DNA of 64,000 nucleotides from Bedellia somnulentella (taxonomy: Eukaryota; Arthropoda; Insecta; Lepidoptera; Bedelliidae), in assembly GCA_963576735.1 (NCBI GenBank), contig OY755178.1:4402001-4466000 (forward strand), given 5' to 3'. This document shows positions 1-39,500 of the stretch, one piece after another; the stretch's first letter is position 1, and the number at the start of each line of letters is the position of its first letter. The position numbers and the translations under genes are program-made. The notes under the pieces were generated by a model that saw only the letters and a list, made by a program, of their open reading frames with translations, ran no database searches and had not been told where the DNA came from.

Positions 1-68
1 ACCGTTTACATCTGCCTATTAATTTTCAAACACGTAAACTCAATAGTTTTGGAAATAAATTACTGTAA

Positions 69-330
69 GGGCCAGCGCTGACTGCCGGCATGGCATGGCA
101 TGGCATGGCAAAGGATTTCGGTACAGATATAGCATTTTTAATCTTATTACCATGAGCATAGAATTCATTTTACTTCATTTTGACACAACGATGCCGACGT
201 GCTGTCTTACCGCGGCCTCCCTCGGCATCGTTGTGTCAAAATGAATTCTATATGCATGGCAATAAGATTAAAAATGCTGTATCTGTACCGAAATCCTTTG
301 CCATGCCATGCCGGCAGTGAGCGCCGGCCC
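69..330. mobile_element. Palindromic Harbinger-like MITE, copy 1
   Basis: Almost the whole 262 bp folds back on itself. The ends are GGGCCAGCGCTGACTGCCGG and its near complement, and the outer arms carry runs of tggca. TAA flanks both sides. A 3-bp TAA/TTA duplication is the PIF/Harbinger signature. There is no ORF. Confidence 0.85.
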
Positions 331-437
331 TAACACACGTGTGTTGCCTGTGTAGGCAACCAAACATGACGAAACTAGTAGGGTTCCATTTTTTTGACAT
401 TCGGCTACGAAACCCTAAGGGCATGCACTGCGTTTGA

Positions 438-637
438 CGGATGCCTGTTGCGGACCGGGTCAGATTATGCTGGTCGCTTCATAGTGAAAAGGGCACTGAC
501 CATTATCAGCAGACCTCACACGCCGCCCGTTCATTCCGTCCACGCGGGTTTAGAAGAGCAGTCAATTTATATTAGTCAGTGCCTAATCAGCTATGAAGTG
601 GCCAGCGTAATCTGACCCGACTCGCGACGGGCATCCG
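438..637. mobile_element. Foldback element
   Basis: Arms CGGATGCC...GGGTCAGATTATGCTGG and ccagcgtaatctgaccc...GGGCATCCG pair over about 55 bp. An ORF across it is explained by the palindrome. The target duplication is not evident. Degraded pieces of the 250-bp dispersed repeat follow at ~685-835. Confidence 0.65.
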
Positions 638-886
638 CTTTACACAGCGAAGGACGTACTAACGCATTTCCACCAGTTGTTGTCGTAAGAGGCGATTTAC
701 GGGGTTAGGAATTTTTAAGTGTTTGTTGGGCGATGTGGCAAACCACCCCTTATTTTACCATCTTTTACTTACTTAACTTCCAAAAGTGGATGAGAAATTT
801 CAAATTCTGAAGCTCCAGCTACCCCTTATATAATAAAGGGATTGGTATCTATTGCTATATTAAAAAAGATTTAACAAAAAACGTAC

Positions 887-28903
<28,017 letters not shown>

Positions 28904-28998
28904 TTTTTGATATATTTTTATTTTCGGTGTTTCACATTATTTCTTCGCATGTAAATACACTACAACGCAATGTTCACATGAAATCGTGTTATTTCATC

Positions 28999-29541
28999 GG
29001 CCGAGGCTATTTTCACCGAAAGTCTTTTTTTGTATAATGGCACAGATAATAATAAATAATGATTTTACGGCCCTGGTTTCTTGATCTTTTGAGCCAACCG
29101 AAAATCTATGTAAACTTACGAATGACTCAAACCATTACTAAAAGTATTAAACAAAGCACAATTAGTAAAAAAACTAAGAAGCTTAATTTTAAGGAGCTTT
29201 AAATTTAATTTTACTTTACAATAAACGGTTCCTCTTTTATACTCTTTGTTTTGCAATCTAAGCTAAAGTAATCTAGTATTTTTTTTCGTGTTTGCTTGCA
29301 CAACTACAACAGCTCACAACACAACATTATTATCATCCCATATTGGAGTCAATTAAATATAAGCGAAAAACTGAATAAAATACTATAAAACAATCCATTA
29401 ATTTCATATCCATCCATCCATCCACGTAAATCTTCGGTGTCAATAGCCAAACATTGGCGGAAACGTCAACTTGACATCACAGCTGATCTTCCCGCCAAAA
29501 GAAGATTCTCATATTTTTTTCGGTCGAATCAGCCGCGGCGT
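28999..29541. repeat. Tandem duplication upstream of IRE1, copy 1
   Basis: The block starts ggccgaggctattttcaccg and ends agccgcggcgt. It recurs at 29691-32348, where it is interrupted by an inserted element. Both contain gattttacggccctggtttc and aacgtcaacttgacatcac. Copy 1 is uninterrupted and therefore serves as the empty-site reference for that insertion. It lies about 100 bp upstream of the IRE1 start codon. Confidence 0.9.
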
Positions 29542-29739
29542 ATTTCATCAACACAATCACAGAACAGAAATATCCGGAACGAAGTATGACAATGACACTA
29601 AACACAACACAAGATTGGACAATTGGTCTGGTCTGATCTGACAGTGGTGACTGTGACTCCGGTGACTCCTCTGATTTTTGGGCCGAGGCTATTTTCACCG
29701 AAAGTCTTTTTTTATATAATGGCACAGATAATATAAATA

Positions 29740-31948
29740 GAGAAGTAATTACTGTGTATGCCATTTAAAAATTAGGTTTGCAAGAAATAACCGCTAATAA
29801 ATCATGTGGTTAGCATACAAAGATTTTGTTAGCAATAATTGAAATCAGGCTGCAATTCGTGTTCTGTAAATAATCATGACAATGGTCTGTAATTTAAACA
29901 CAAACTGGTAGCGAGTTTTATTTTGTATCTGCAAAATAAACAGTCACTCCGCAGAATAATTACTTGGGCAGCAAGATTGTACATTAGGTCAGCAGAGAAA
30001 TCATTTCTACACGCAACTTATTTGACAGTATAGCATATTTTAAATTTGGATGGCAATTTAAATAATTGTTTTGCGTATTTATTGAAAAATCCGTTATAAA
30101 ATAGCTACTAATTGTGAAGTTTTCGACGCACAGTGGAAAATTTTTAATGATTTCAAGAAACAAAATTTCAGGGGTGTTATTTAAACGGTTAGCAAAGTAT
30201 TGGCATATTTGTGAGCAGAAATATTTAATTGGTAAGCTAAAATTGATAGTTGGACAGCAACTTGTGTTCAGCAAATATTAATGAATCAGTCTGCAATATA
30301 TATCATTCTGAACAGCAGTATTTTTTTTGTACAGCTGCGTATATATCAAAGCTGCAATGAGTGACCTGTAGTTAATTCAATTTTGGTAAGCACTCAGAGA
30401 AAAAGCAAAAAAATCAGTTTAGTGCCGCTTAAATTAGTCTAAGAAAAGGCACTAAATGGGCGCATCACTTACTGATGATTCATTTATTCATTCTCTCTCA
30501 GTGAGCAGGTTACTTTTAGTATTATGGCAGATATATTTTGATGGAATAATAAAGAAACTGTTTTAGTTTTATAATTATAATATTCAAGAAACAGTAACTT
30601 TTTTTTTATTTATTGTATAATTAATGATCGTTTTGATTTTGAAGGCCGGCCACGTTTCCTCTTTTCCCCTATGTTAATATTCTTTGCTCCAATTGGAGGC
30701 ATGCTTTAAGCGGATCGCTAAGACAATCAGGTGTTTACATACGTAGAAATTAAAAAAAACTGGACAGTCACATATTCCCTCTCTTCATTCCTTTGTGTCA
30801 ATTGGCAGTGAGACAAGCCACTTACTGAAATTTTGTTTCTTGAAATCATTAATATTTTCCCACTGTGCGTCGAAAACTTCACAATTAGTAGCGATTTTAT
30901 AACTGATTTTTCAATAAATACGCAAAACAATTATTTAAATTGCCATCCAAATTTAAAATATGCTATACAGTCAAATAAGTTGCATGTAGAAATGTTTTCT
31001 CTGCTGACCTAATGTACAATCTTGCTGCCCAAGTAACTATTCTGCGGATGGACTGTTTATTTTGCAGATACAAAATAACACTCGCTACCAGTTTGTGTTT
31101 AAATTACAGACCATTGTCATGATTATTTGCAAAACACGAATTGCAGCCTGATTTTAATTATTGCTAACAAAATCTTTGTATGCTAACCACATGATTTATT
31201 AGCGGTTATTTCTTGCAAACCTAATTTTTAAATGGCATACACAGTAATTACTTCTCAAATTTCAGTAAGTGGCTTGTCTCACTGCCAATTGAAACAAAGG
31301 AATGAAGAGAGGGAAAATGTGACTGTCCAACTTTTTTTAATTTCTACGTATGTAAACACGTTATTGTCTTAGCGATCCGCTTAAAGCATGTGGTGCCTCC
31401 ACTTGAAGCAAAGAATATTCCCATAGGGGAAAAGAGGAAACTTGGCCGGCTTTCAAAGGCAAAACGAGCATTAATTATACAATAATTAAAAAAAAAGTAA
31501 CTGTTTCTTGAATATAATGATCATAAAACTAAAACGGCTTTTTTATTATTCCATCAAAATATCTCTGCTATAATACTAAAAGTAACATACTTACTGAGAG
31601 ACAATAAATAAATGAATCATCAGTAAGTGATGCGCCCATTTAGTGCTTTTTAAGTATGATATTTATTTATTATTTGCTAGACTAATTTAAGCGGCACTAA
31701 ACTGATTTTTTTGCTTATTCTCTGAGTGCTTACCAAAATTTAATTAACTACAGGTCACTCATTGCAGCTTTGATATATACAAAGCTGTACAAAAAAAAAT
31801 ACTGCTGTTCAGAATGATATATATTGCAGACTGATTTATTAATATTTGCTGAACACAAGTTGCTGTCCAACTATCAATTTTAGCTTACCAATTAAATATT
31901 TCTGCTCACAAATATGCCAATACTTTGCTAACCGTTTAAATAACACCC
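29740..31948. mobile_element. DNA element with 9-bp TSD containing a second copy of itself
   Basis: The element is flanked by atataaata at 29731-29739 and 31949-31957. Copy 1 of the host duplication shows the unoccupied site. The outer element is 29740-30171 plus 31266-31948. Its opposite-strand twin sits inside it at 30172-31256. A 9-bp duplication and weak terminal repeats (GGGTGTTATTTA versus GAGAAGTAATTA) suggest a Mutator-like non-autonomous element, but no transposase is encoded. Confidence 0.85.
30172..31256 (+). mobile_element. Inner copy of the 9-bp-TSD element (1085 bp)
   Basis: The inner copy starts gggtgttatttaaacgg and ends cagtaattacttctc. It is flanked by aaatttcag at 30163-30171 and 31257-31265. 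Its two parts are the reverse complements of the two halves of the outer copy, so one copy inserted into the other in opposite orientation. There are no long ORFs. Confidence 0.87.
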
Positions 31949-32579
31949 ATATAAATAATGATTTTACGGCCCTGGTTTCTTAATCTTTTGAGCCAACCGA
32001 AAATCTATGTAAACTTACGAATGACTCAAAGCCTTACTAAAAGTATAAAACAAAGCACAATTAGGAAATAAACTAAGGAGCTTCAAATTTAATTTTACTT
32101 TACAATAAACGGTTTCTTTTTTATACTCTTTGTTTTGCAACCTAATCTAAAGTATTCTAATAATTCTCCCAACACAACATTATTATCATCCCATATTGGA
32201 GTCAATTAAATATAAGCGAAAAACTGAATAAAAAGTTTTCGTTTCGTTCAAGCCAAACATTGGCGGAAACGTCAACTTGACATCACAGCTGATCTTCCCG
32301 CCAAAAGAAGATTCTCATATTTTTTTTCGGTCGAATCAGCCGCGGCGTGATTTTTGCTCTTTTGACACCAATAGAGCAGAAGATAGCAACAGTTACATAA
32401 ATTAAGTAAGACGTAAGACGCGTTGAAACGTTACCAGTGTACGTCAAATACACTTGGTACTTTTTAGTACATTACTGTCTGTAGTAGGTGATGCCGTGTT
32501 TACATTGATCCGAGAAGACATCCAAAACACTTAATCCAACTTACCCATCGCAATAACAGCCAAAAGTACTTTTGGATCG

Positions 32580-32755
32580 CTAAAGGGATTTTTGGGCGAT
32601 GCGGCTGGAGACCCATCACCAACAACCTTTACTTTACCATCTTATACCCACTCAATTTCCAAAAGTGGCTGAGGAAATTCTAATTCCTTAGCTCTGGCTA
32701 CCGCTTCTAGGGATTTATAGCCGTGTGTATATGTTATGTTATGTTTATGTTATGT
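32580..32755 (-). repeat. 250-bp repeat, 5'-truncated, upstream of TEX2
   Basis: gggatttttgggcgatgcgg through tagccgtgtgtatatgttat; ends in TATGT repeats like the SINE tails. Confidence 0.75.
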
Positions 32756-32871
32756 TAAGCCTTTCACTTGGATAATGTTAATGCTGTATTCGTACCGCGT
32801 TCATCCTTTGATCCAAACATAGAGAAATTATAATACAGAGACGTCACCTTCATAGTAATCGGCTTTTTAAA

Positions 32872-32972
32872 TAACATAAACATAAAATAACATAAACGTT
32901 CACGCCGAATATCCCCGAAGGGGTTGGCAGAGGTACTAATACTTCTGAACATCACGTTAGATTTTCTGTACT
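32872..32972 (-). mobile_element. SINE tail fragment
   Basis: Only the 3' end of a subfamily-2 SINE is present (taacataaacgttcacgccg to cttctgaacatcacgt), in the IRE1-TEX2 interval. Confidence 0.75.
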
Positions 32973-33511
32973 AAGCTTGACTTTCGGACCTATTATAATA
33001 ATTTACTAACAATAGCAACTGAAAACTTGTGAACTTACATGTATTTTTATATTTCAATTTACTAGACTAGACTAAAATGACTGGACTACTTGTTATTGTT
33101 ATCGTAATCGATCTATAATGCCATGACATAGAATATTAACCTTACTGGATAACGTTATAATGAAAAGTAACGAAAATTTTACGTCACAATGTTTTGAGTG
33201 TTATGAACAGCTACTTGGAACAATGTAAACGCGGCATAAATTGACACGATGTTCTAGTTTCGCCTGTCTGGTCTGAGCATTTAAATTGGCCAATCGAGGC
33301 TCAGTCGGAAAATTTCTATAATAATATTGGACTTTCCTACAAAAATATTGAAATATTCAAGTGTTTTCAAGTTCAGGAAATAGATAATCTTCCTAAAAAC
33401 TGTTAACATGGCTAATACGTGCTCGTGAACAATAGTTAAATGAGAAAAGATTGTGCGGTTTTAAAGGCTGTCTTTTAGGCAGATTTTTAACATAGTCAAT
33501 TGTTTTGAACA

Positions 33512-33533
33512 ATGGATTCGTCTGGCCCAGGCG
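33512..33533 (+). CDS. Tex2: TEX2 exon 1 (start codon, 22 bp)
   Basis: This tiny exon encodes MDSSGPG plus one base before gtgagt. It joins exon 2 in frame (GGC). Upstream, caatgg gives an acceptable start context. The short length makes it less certain than the others. Confidence 0.75.
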
Positions 33534-36500
33534 GTGAGTCTACTTAGTTGCAAAACCACGACTTAAAAAAATAATAAGTTTTGATTTATTATAAAATATG
33601 AAGAACTTATCAATATAATAATTATAATGTTTAACATTATTCATTTTCTTAACTTAGTCTTTATTACTCTAGTATACTTGAATACTATATTTGATTACAG
33701 GCAAGTCATTATCGTTCAAATACAATGCTAATAACGAGGAATTAGAAGAACTTGGTTTGTGTGATGACGATCCACCTACCCCTCAGTTGGAGAATAGTCT
33801 GAAGAGTGAAAATGCCAGTCCTAAAAAAACAACTTCCATACTAGATAAGTATTTCAAGTCTGCAAGGATTGATAAAAGTGAGGAGAAAGAGATAAAACCT
33901 AGTGAGGATTCTCCTAAGCATGTTATTAACAAAGAAGTGTCATCTTCTCCTGTTAAAGATTACTTCAGTCGCTTAAGTAAGAGGAATACAATTCCAGAGG
34001 ATGTGAAGGAAACACCAAATGAAACTTGGAAGCTGTTTCATGATTTTAAATACAAAATAGCTCAGGCAGTTGAAGATATCAAATCAAGATCTGGGGAAGG
34101 TATTCATTATTTTTCTATTTGATATAAAGTCATGTTTTAATACAAAGCAACCAATATCATAGATAAGATAAGATAAAGATAAAAATATTTATTAATTTTC
34201 AAGAATGTTTTGAACAATAATTGACCTTGTCCTTTGCACTAGGCTCAGCCTGTATCGCAAACGGACAACTACATCACATATTTATTTTCACATATTATTC
34301 TTACACAATACTAAGAAAATTTAAATATTAATTCCTTATTTAGAACACAGCGAAAAAATAAATAAAAAGAAAATGCAAAAGAAATTAACTATAAAAAAAA
34401 AAAAAATATCTTAAGATAGCCTCACATCTTTCTGTCAGTCACTTAGAAAAACCCTTAGTGAATAATTACTCATAAAGAGAACTTAACCAAATAGAGAAGA
34501 AATAAAGAATGTCACTATCTGTAAAAGATTAAGTGTACTACCACTGATTTAAGCAAAGCAAATGATTATCATATTACCAACAAGGGTCAGAACAATGAAA
34601 CAAATAATCAGGACATAGGCTTATTTTGACCATTAGTTTTTGGCAGAATTCTCTTAGCAAGTAAATTAAATACATACTTACATATACTCACGGCTATAAA
34701 TCTCTAAATGGGGTAGCCAGAGCTTTGGAATTAAAAATTCCTTAGCCACTTTTGGAAGTTGAGTGGGGAAATTATGGTAATAATAAATGTTTCTGGGTCT
34801 CCAACCACTTCGCCCAAATATCAATTCAATATACCCCTATACCCTTAGTCACCTTTTACGGCCACGGGTAGAAATGGGGTAGTGTTATTCTAAGCCGACA
34901 CTACACGGCAAACCTCAGTTGCCGTGTATTTAAATCTTCAGATCTTATTTATATAAAACCATTATCAATGTAAGACATATATAATTGTAGTATGCTGGCA
35001 GAGATGGTTTGCCACTAAATAGTGTATGTATGCATCATCTTCATATCCTATCAGGATATAATTATAAGCTAAAACAAATCTAGTCTTACATCCAAGAAAT
35101 TATAAAAAACTACATTCTCAAGCTGATAAAACTATACTGTGTTGTAATATACATATAATTAAATACATAACATAACATAAACATAAACATTCACGCCGAA
35201 TATCCCTGAAGGGGTTGGCAGAGGTACTAATACTTCTGAACATCACGTGACTTTGTCACCTGGTGTTCAGAGTACCCACGTTTTGCATGGACAGTGTACT
35301 CACATGATAGGGGGCAGGCTTATCGCCGTTTTGTACGAATACACTGTCACATGACTAAGTACAACTCAGCCATGTGGGTTTCCTCACGATGTTTTCCCTC
35401 ACCGTTAACAACCATGATAAATTAACCACACATATGTCTTTAGAAAATACAAATTGGTGTAGGCCCGACCCAGGATTCGAACACTAGTCGCTTGCACGAT
35501 AACCAAGTGTTCTACCCACTGGGCTATCACGGCACTATACGGCAATACACTGTACCTAAATTCATGTTATTTATTGTACCTAATACAAGCACATTGTATT
35601 TTACAAGGATATCATATGTGGTTTCATGATATAAGTACACAAATGGAACAATCTGAAAAAAAGCCTACATTCTTTTGTAAACAAGATGAGTAAGACAACC
35701 GTGATAGCCCAGTGGGTAAAACACTCGGTTATCGTGCAAACGACTAGTGTTCAAATCCTGGGTCGGGCCTACACCAATTTGTCTTTTCTAAAGACATATG
35801 TGTGGTTAATTTATCATGGTTGTTAACGGTGAGGGAAAACATCGTGAGGAAACCCACATGGCTGAGTTGTACTTAGTCATGTGACAGTGTATTCGTACAA
35901 AACGGCGATAGGCCTGCCCCCTATCACGTGAGTACACTGTCCATGCAAAAAGTGGGTACTCTGAACACCAGGTGACAATTTCACGTGATGTTCAGAAGTA
36001 TTAGTACCTCTGCCAACCCCTTCGGGGATATTCGGCGTGAACGTTTATGTTATGTTATGTTATGAGTTATTTATGCAAACAACTGATTAATAAAATTCTA
36101 TTTTCCATAGATGCCAAAGAGAAATCCTTGCCAAGAGATAATTCCATGTCTGATTCTGAAGAAAACTCAATTGTCAAAGATTCTGATCAGAGCGTTGGAG
36201 ATACTGATAATCAAGTAAGTGTTTTTTTTTTAACATTATAGAATAATACTGATGTGTACAATTGTGAAAGCTCAATCAATAAGATCTTCCTTCTGTCATG
36301 CAAACAGGTGTGGGTTCAAATCCCAGGTTGCACACACCCCCAATCACCTGAGTACTCTGTGCAAACAAAATGTGGGTACTCTGAACACCAGATGACAATG
36401 TCACATGATTTTCAGAAGTATTAGTACCTTTGCCAACCCCTTCAGGGATATTTAGCATGAATGTTTGAGTCTTTGGATTTAGTTACAGCTAAGAATAGTT

Positions 36501-39500
36501 AAGTGATTGTTGGGTAAGCTTAAAATTTCGGCTGAGGTTTTTTTTTATTATGAGGTTGTGGCTACGATTTATTTTTAGCTATGTGTGTTCGATTGTTTAT
36601 AATTTAAACCCCATCAAAAACATTGATGTGAAATGAGAGGTAAGTTCAATATTATGATAAATGTCTTGGTACCACAACAGAAGTAAGATCTAAATGGGTG
36701 CCAAGTTCCACAAACAGTCCTAAAATTTATTTATAAGTAACAGTATAAAATATCATATCTTCTTGTAACGTAAGATGATGTATTGTAGCCCAAGGTCAGA
36801 TTAAGCTAGTTTTTATAAACCTGTCATCGAATTATTATGTTGATACCTAATTTCTACAAACAATCTAAATTTTCGGACTTATCAAATAAGAACCGACAAA
36901 TAATTGTTTAGAACTTGCGAAGGCTATAATTCGTATATGAAAACAAGCCAAAATGCCATGCTATGTTCATACGGATGCAATGTGAAGGACATTACATCCA
37001 TATGTACATGGAGTCACTATCCTTAGAAGCAGGTGTTGTGCACGAAAAAGGGCAACCGTCTGTTACGCAAAAATGTTGAAAAACTAGTTTTGTACATTGT
37101 TATCTTCATTGGATTTCAATATTTAAAGCACTGTATCTTTGAAAACCTTGTTATCTTCGTTGGAAGACCAGGCTTTTATTGCAGAGAGGTGTGGGTTCGA
37201 ATCGTGATGCGGTCCTACTTTAATTCGTCTTTCCTTTAGTATAAAAGGTGTATTAATAAGTTGTTAACAGTGAGCGAAACATCGTGAGGAAACCCACATG
37301 GCCGAGTTTTTCTTAGTCATGTGGAGCACCTATTACGGGAATTGCACTGTTCAAGCAAAACGAGTTTACTCTGCATATCACGTGACAAAATTAATGACAC
37401 ATTATGTTCGGATCTAATAGTACCTCTTCCACATTTCGGGATGTACGGGGCGTTGAATTTGACAGAGATTCTTTGTATTCAAATGCTTTCTTATTTGCTT
37501 CAAGCAAGTAAATGACTAATGGCACTATCTGCTTGATAGCAATTCTTATTAATAAAGGATGCTTGTTTAATACAAAACAATATATCTATTAAAAATATAT
37601 TTTATTGTCATAATATAAGGTGTTGCGCCAGACACTAGAAAGAATGGCTAAATATACTCACGACTATGTATCCCCAAAAATAGGTAACCAGAGCTTCAGA
37701 ATTTGAAATACATCAGCCACTTTTTGAAGGCGAGTAGGAACAAGGTTAAAAAATAAACATTGGTTGGTATTGGCTCTTAGTTACAACGACGAACAAAAAC
37801 TTTGCGGGGCCCAATACTCTTAATCGCCTTTGATATTCCCCGCCAGAATAAATCGCTTTGTGTACACTATTAAACACTACATAAAAATGAGTTAATTAAA
37901 TTTTAATGGATATTTCAGAATCGCTTTCGTTACTAAATTATAACTATCGATTTGAAAAACACTCTTTTGTGATAAGACTGCCAATTGTGGTTCTATTCAA
38001 TAATTATAATTTGTTGGTTAGAGAATTTTGATTGTGTTGCGTAATAAAGACATTTATATTTAATTCTATCAATAGTAGTAAAAACCAAACCAATTTTTTG
38101 TAATTAATTTTTAATCATAAATCGTGTAAAAGTACAATCGCGTTCGCTTTATTTTTTAAAATCAGATGAACTATGAATAAATCTATGATATTTGGGCGTA
38201 TTCAGCCCAATTGAATCCATATGAAGACCAACAGAAAGAGTCAATAACTGCTCTACCTTTTCATATAATCCCTTATTCAACTAAACATAAAATACATAAA
38301 CATAAACATAAACGTTCACGCCGAATATCCCCGAAGGGGTTGGCAGAGGTACTAATACTTCTGAACATCACGTGACTTTGTCACCTGGTGTTCAGAGTAC
38401 CCACGTTTTGCATGGACAATGTACTCACGTGATAGGGGGCAGGCCTATCGCCGTTTTGTACGAATACACTGTCACATGACTAAGTACAACTCAGCCACGT
38501 GGGTTTCCTCACGATGTTTTCCCTCACCGTTAACAACCATGATAAATTAACCACACATATGTCTTTAGAAAAGACAAATTGGTGTAGGCCCGACCCAGGA
38601 TTTGAACACTAGTCGTTTGCACGATAACCGAGTGTTCTACCCACTGGGCTATCACGGTTGCTTAAATATAACATAAAATATAAACACATATAAACATAAA
38701 ATAATATTTAGTTAATCGGTTGCCTATGACTTAAATTCGTTTAAATGAAATTCGTCAAAGAGAAAGCTTAGACAGGACTATCACAGGACTTATGCAGTTC
38801 TTCCCGCGAGTGCCGCACAAGGTGACTAGGTTGTAGGGCTTTTTAAGTGGTCGTTTTTGCAATCTTTTCCCTACTCAACTTAGGAAAGCGGGAGAGTTCT
38901 CTTATTCTAAAGATCTGGCTACCCTATCAAAAGAATATTCGGAATATGCTCCATAGTTCGAAATATTAACATCATTTTACATATATACAACTAGGCACAA
39001 GCACAATGTGCACACATTCTCCAAAATATAGCTACGCCTTGACTGCGGCCTTCAACAGCTGGGTCGTCGTTCGATAAGTATATCTAGAGGTCGTTGACTA
39101 GGTGACCATGTCTATGTTGACGTTAGCTTATTGGGATTATATTTTGGGAGCATTTAACGATTTGAATAATTTATTTTACTATAGAATGGAATAGAAAACT
39201 TCATTATGGCTTAAATAATTCAACGTAATATAGATTTAGTTCATGAATAGAAGTGACCATCTTTGAATGGTAAAGTCAGTAAATTAATGGTCATTATAGG
39301 TAGATGTATATATAGTAATGTATTAACATAATTTCATCATATCCTGTTATCAATGCAAAGGGCGTTATATGGTCACGTGTATACTAAATGTTAAAGTCAA
39401 ACTTTTTAATTTAATAACGTGGTATATTGCTTCAAGGTAAACAAAGGGAATAGCTTAAGAGGCGGTCTGATAGAGAATTAGTATTAAAACCTAGGTTTTA

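Larger units (their letters stand above)
29691..32348. repeat. Tandem duplication upstream of IRE1, copy 2 (interrupted)
   Basis: This is the second copy of the 28999-29541 block, split by a 2.2-kb element at 29740-31948. After removal of the insert it is about 100 bp shorter than copy 1, because of two internal deletions around 32160 and 32235. Confidence 0.88.
28904..33511. promoter_or_regulatory. Shared upstream region between divergent IRE1 and TEX2
   Basis: The start codons of the two genes are 4.6 kb apart and point away from each other. About 2.2 kb of the interval is a transposon insertion and 0.4 kb a duplication, so the ancestral interval was probably under 2 kb. No TATA box or stress-response element could be assigned with confidence. 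The TEX2-proximal part (32976-33511) is AT-rich and shows no repeat or ORF of note. Confidence 0.5.

Noticed and set aside
394..615. 73-residue ORF
   Set aside because: It runs across a foldback element, has no recognised motif, and its two ends are complementary DNA.
1..886. IRE1 exon carrying the HRD catalytic loop
   Set aside because: No frame on the minus strand reads HRDLKP or a compatible acceptor; the exon must be left of the window.
29984..30930. Mirrored ORFs suggesting a duplicated gene
   Set aside because: They fall in inverted halves of the nested transposon and have no domain.
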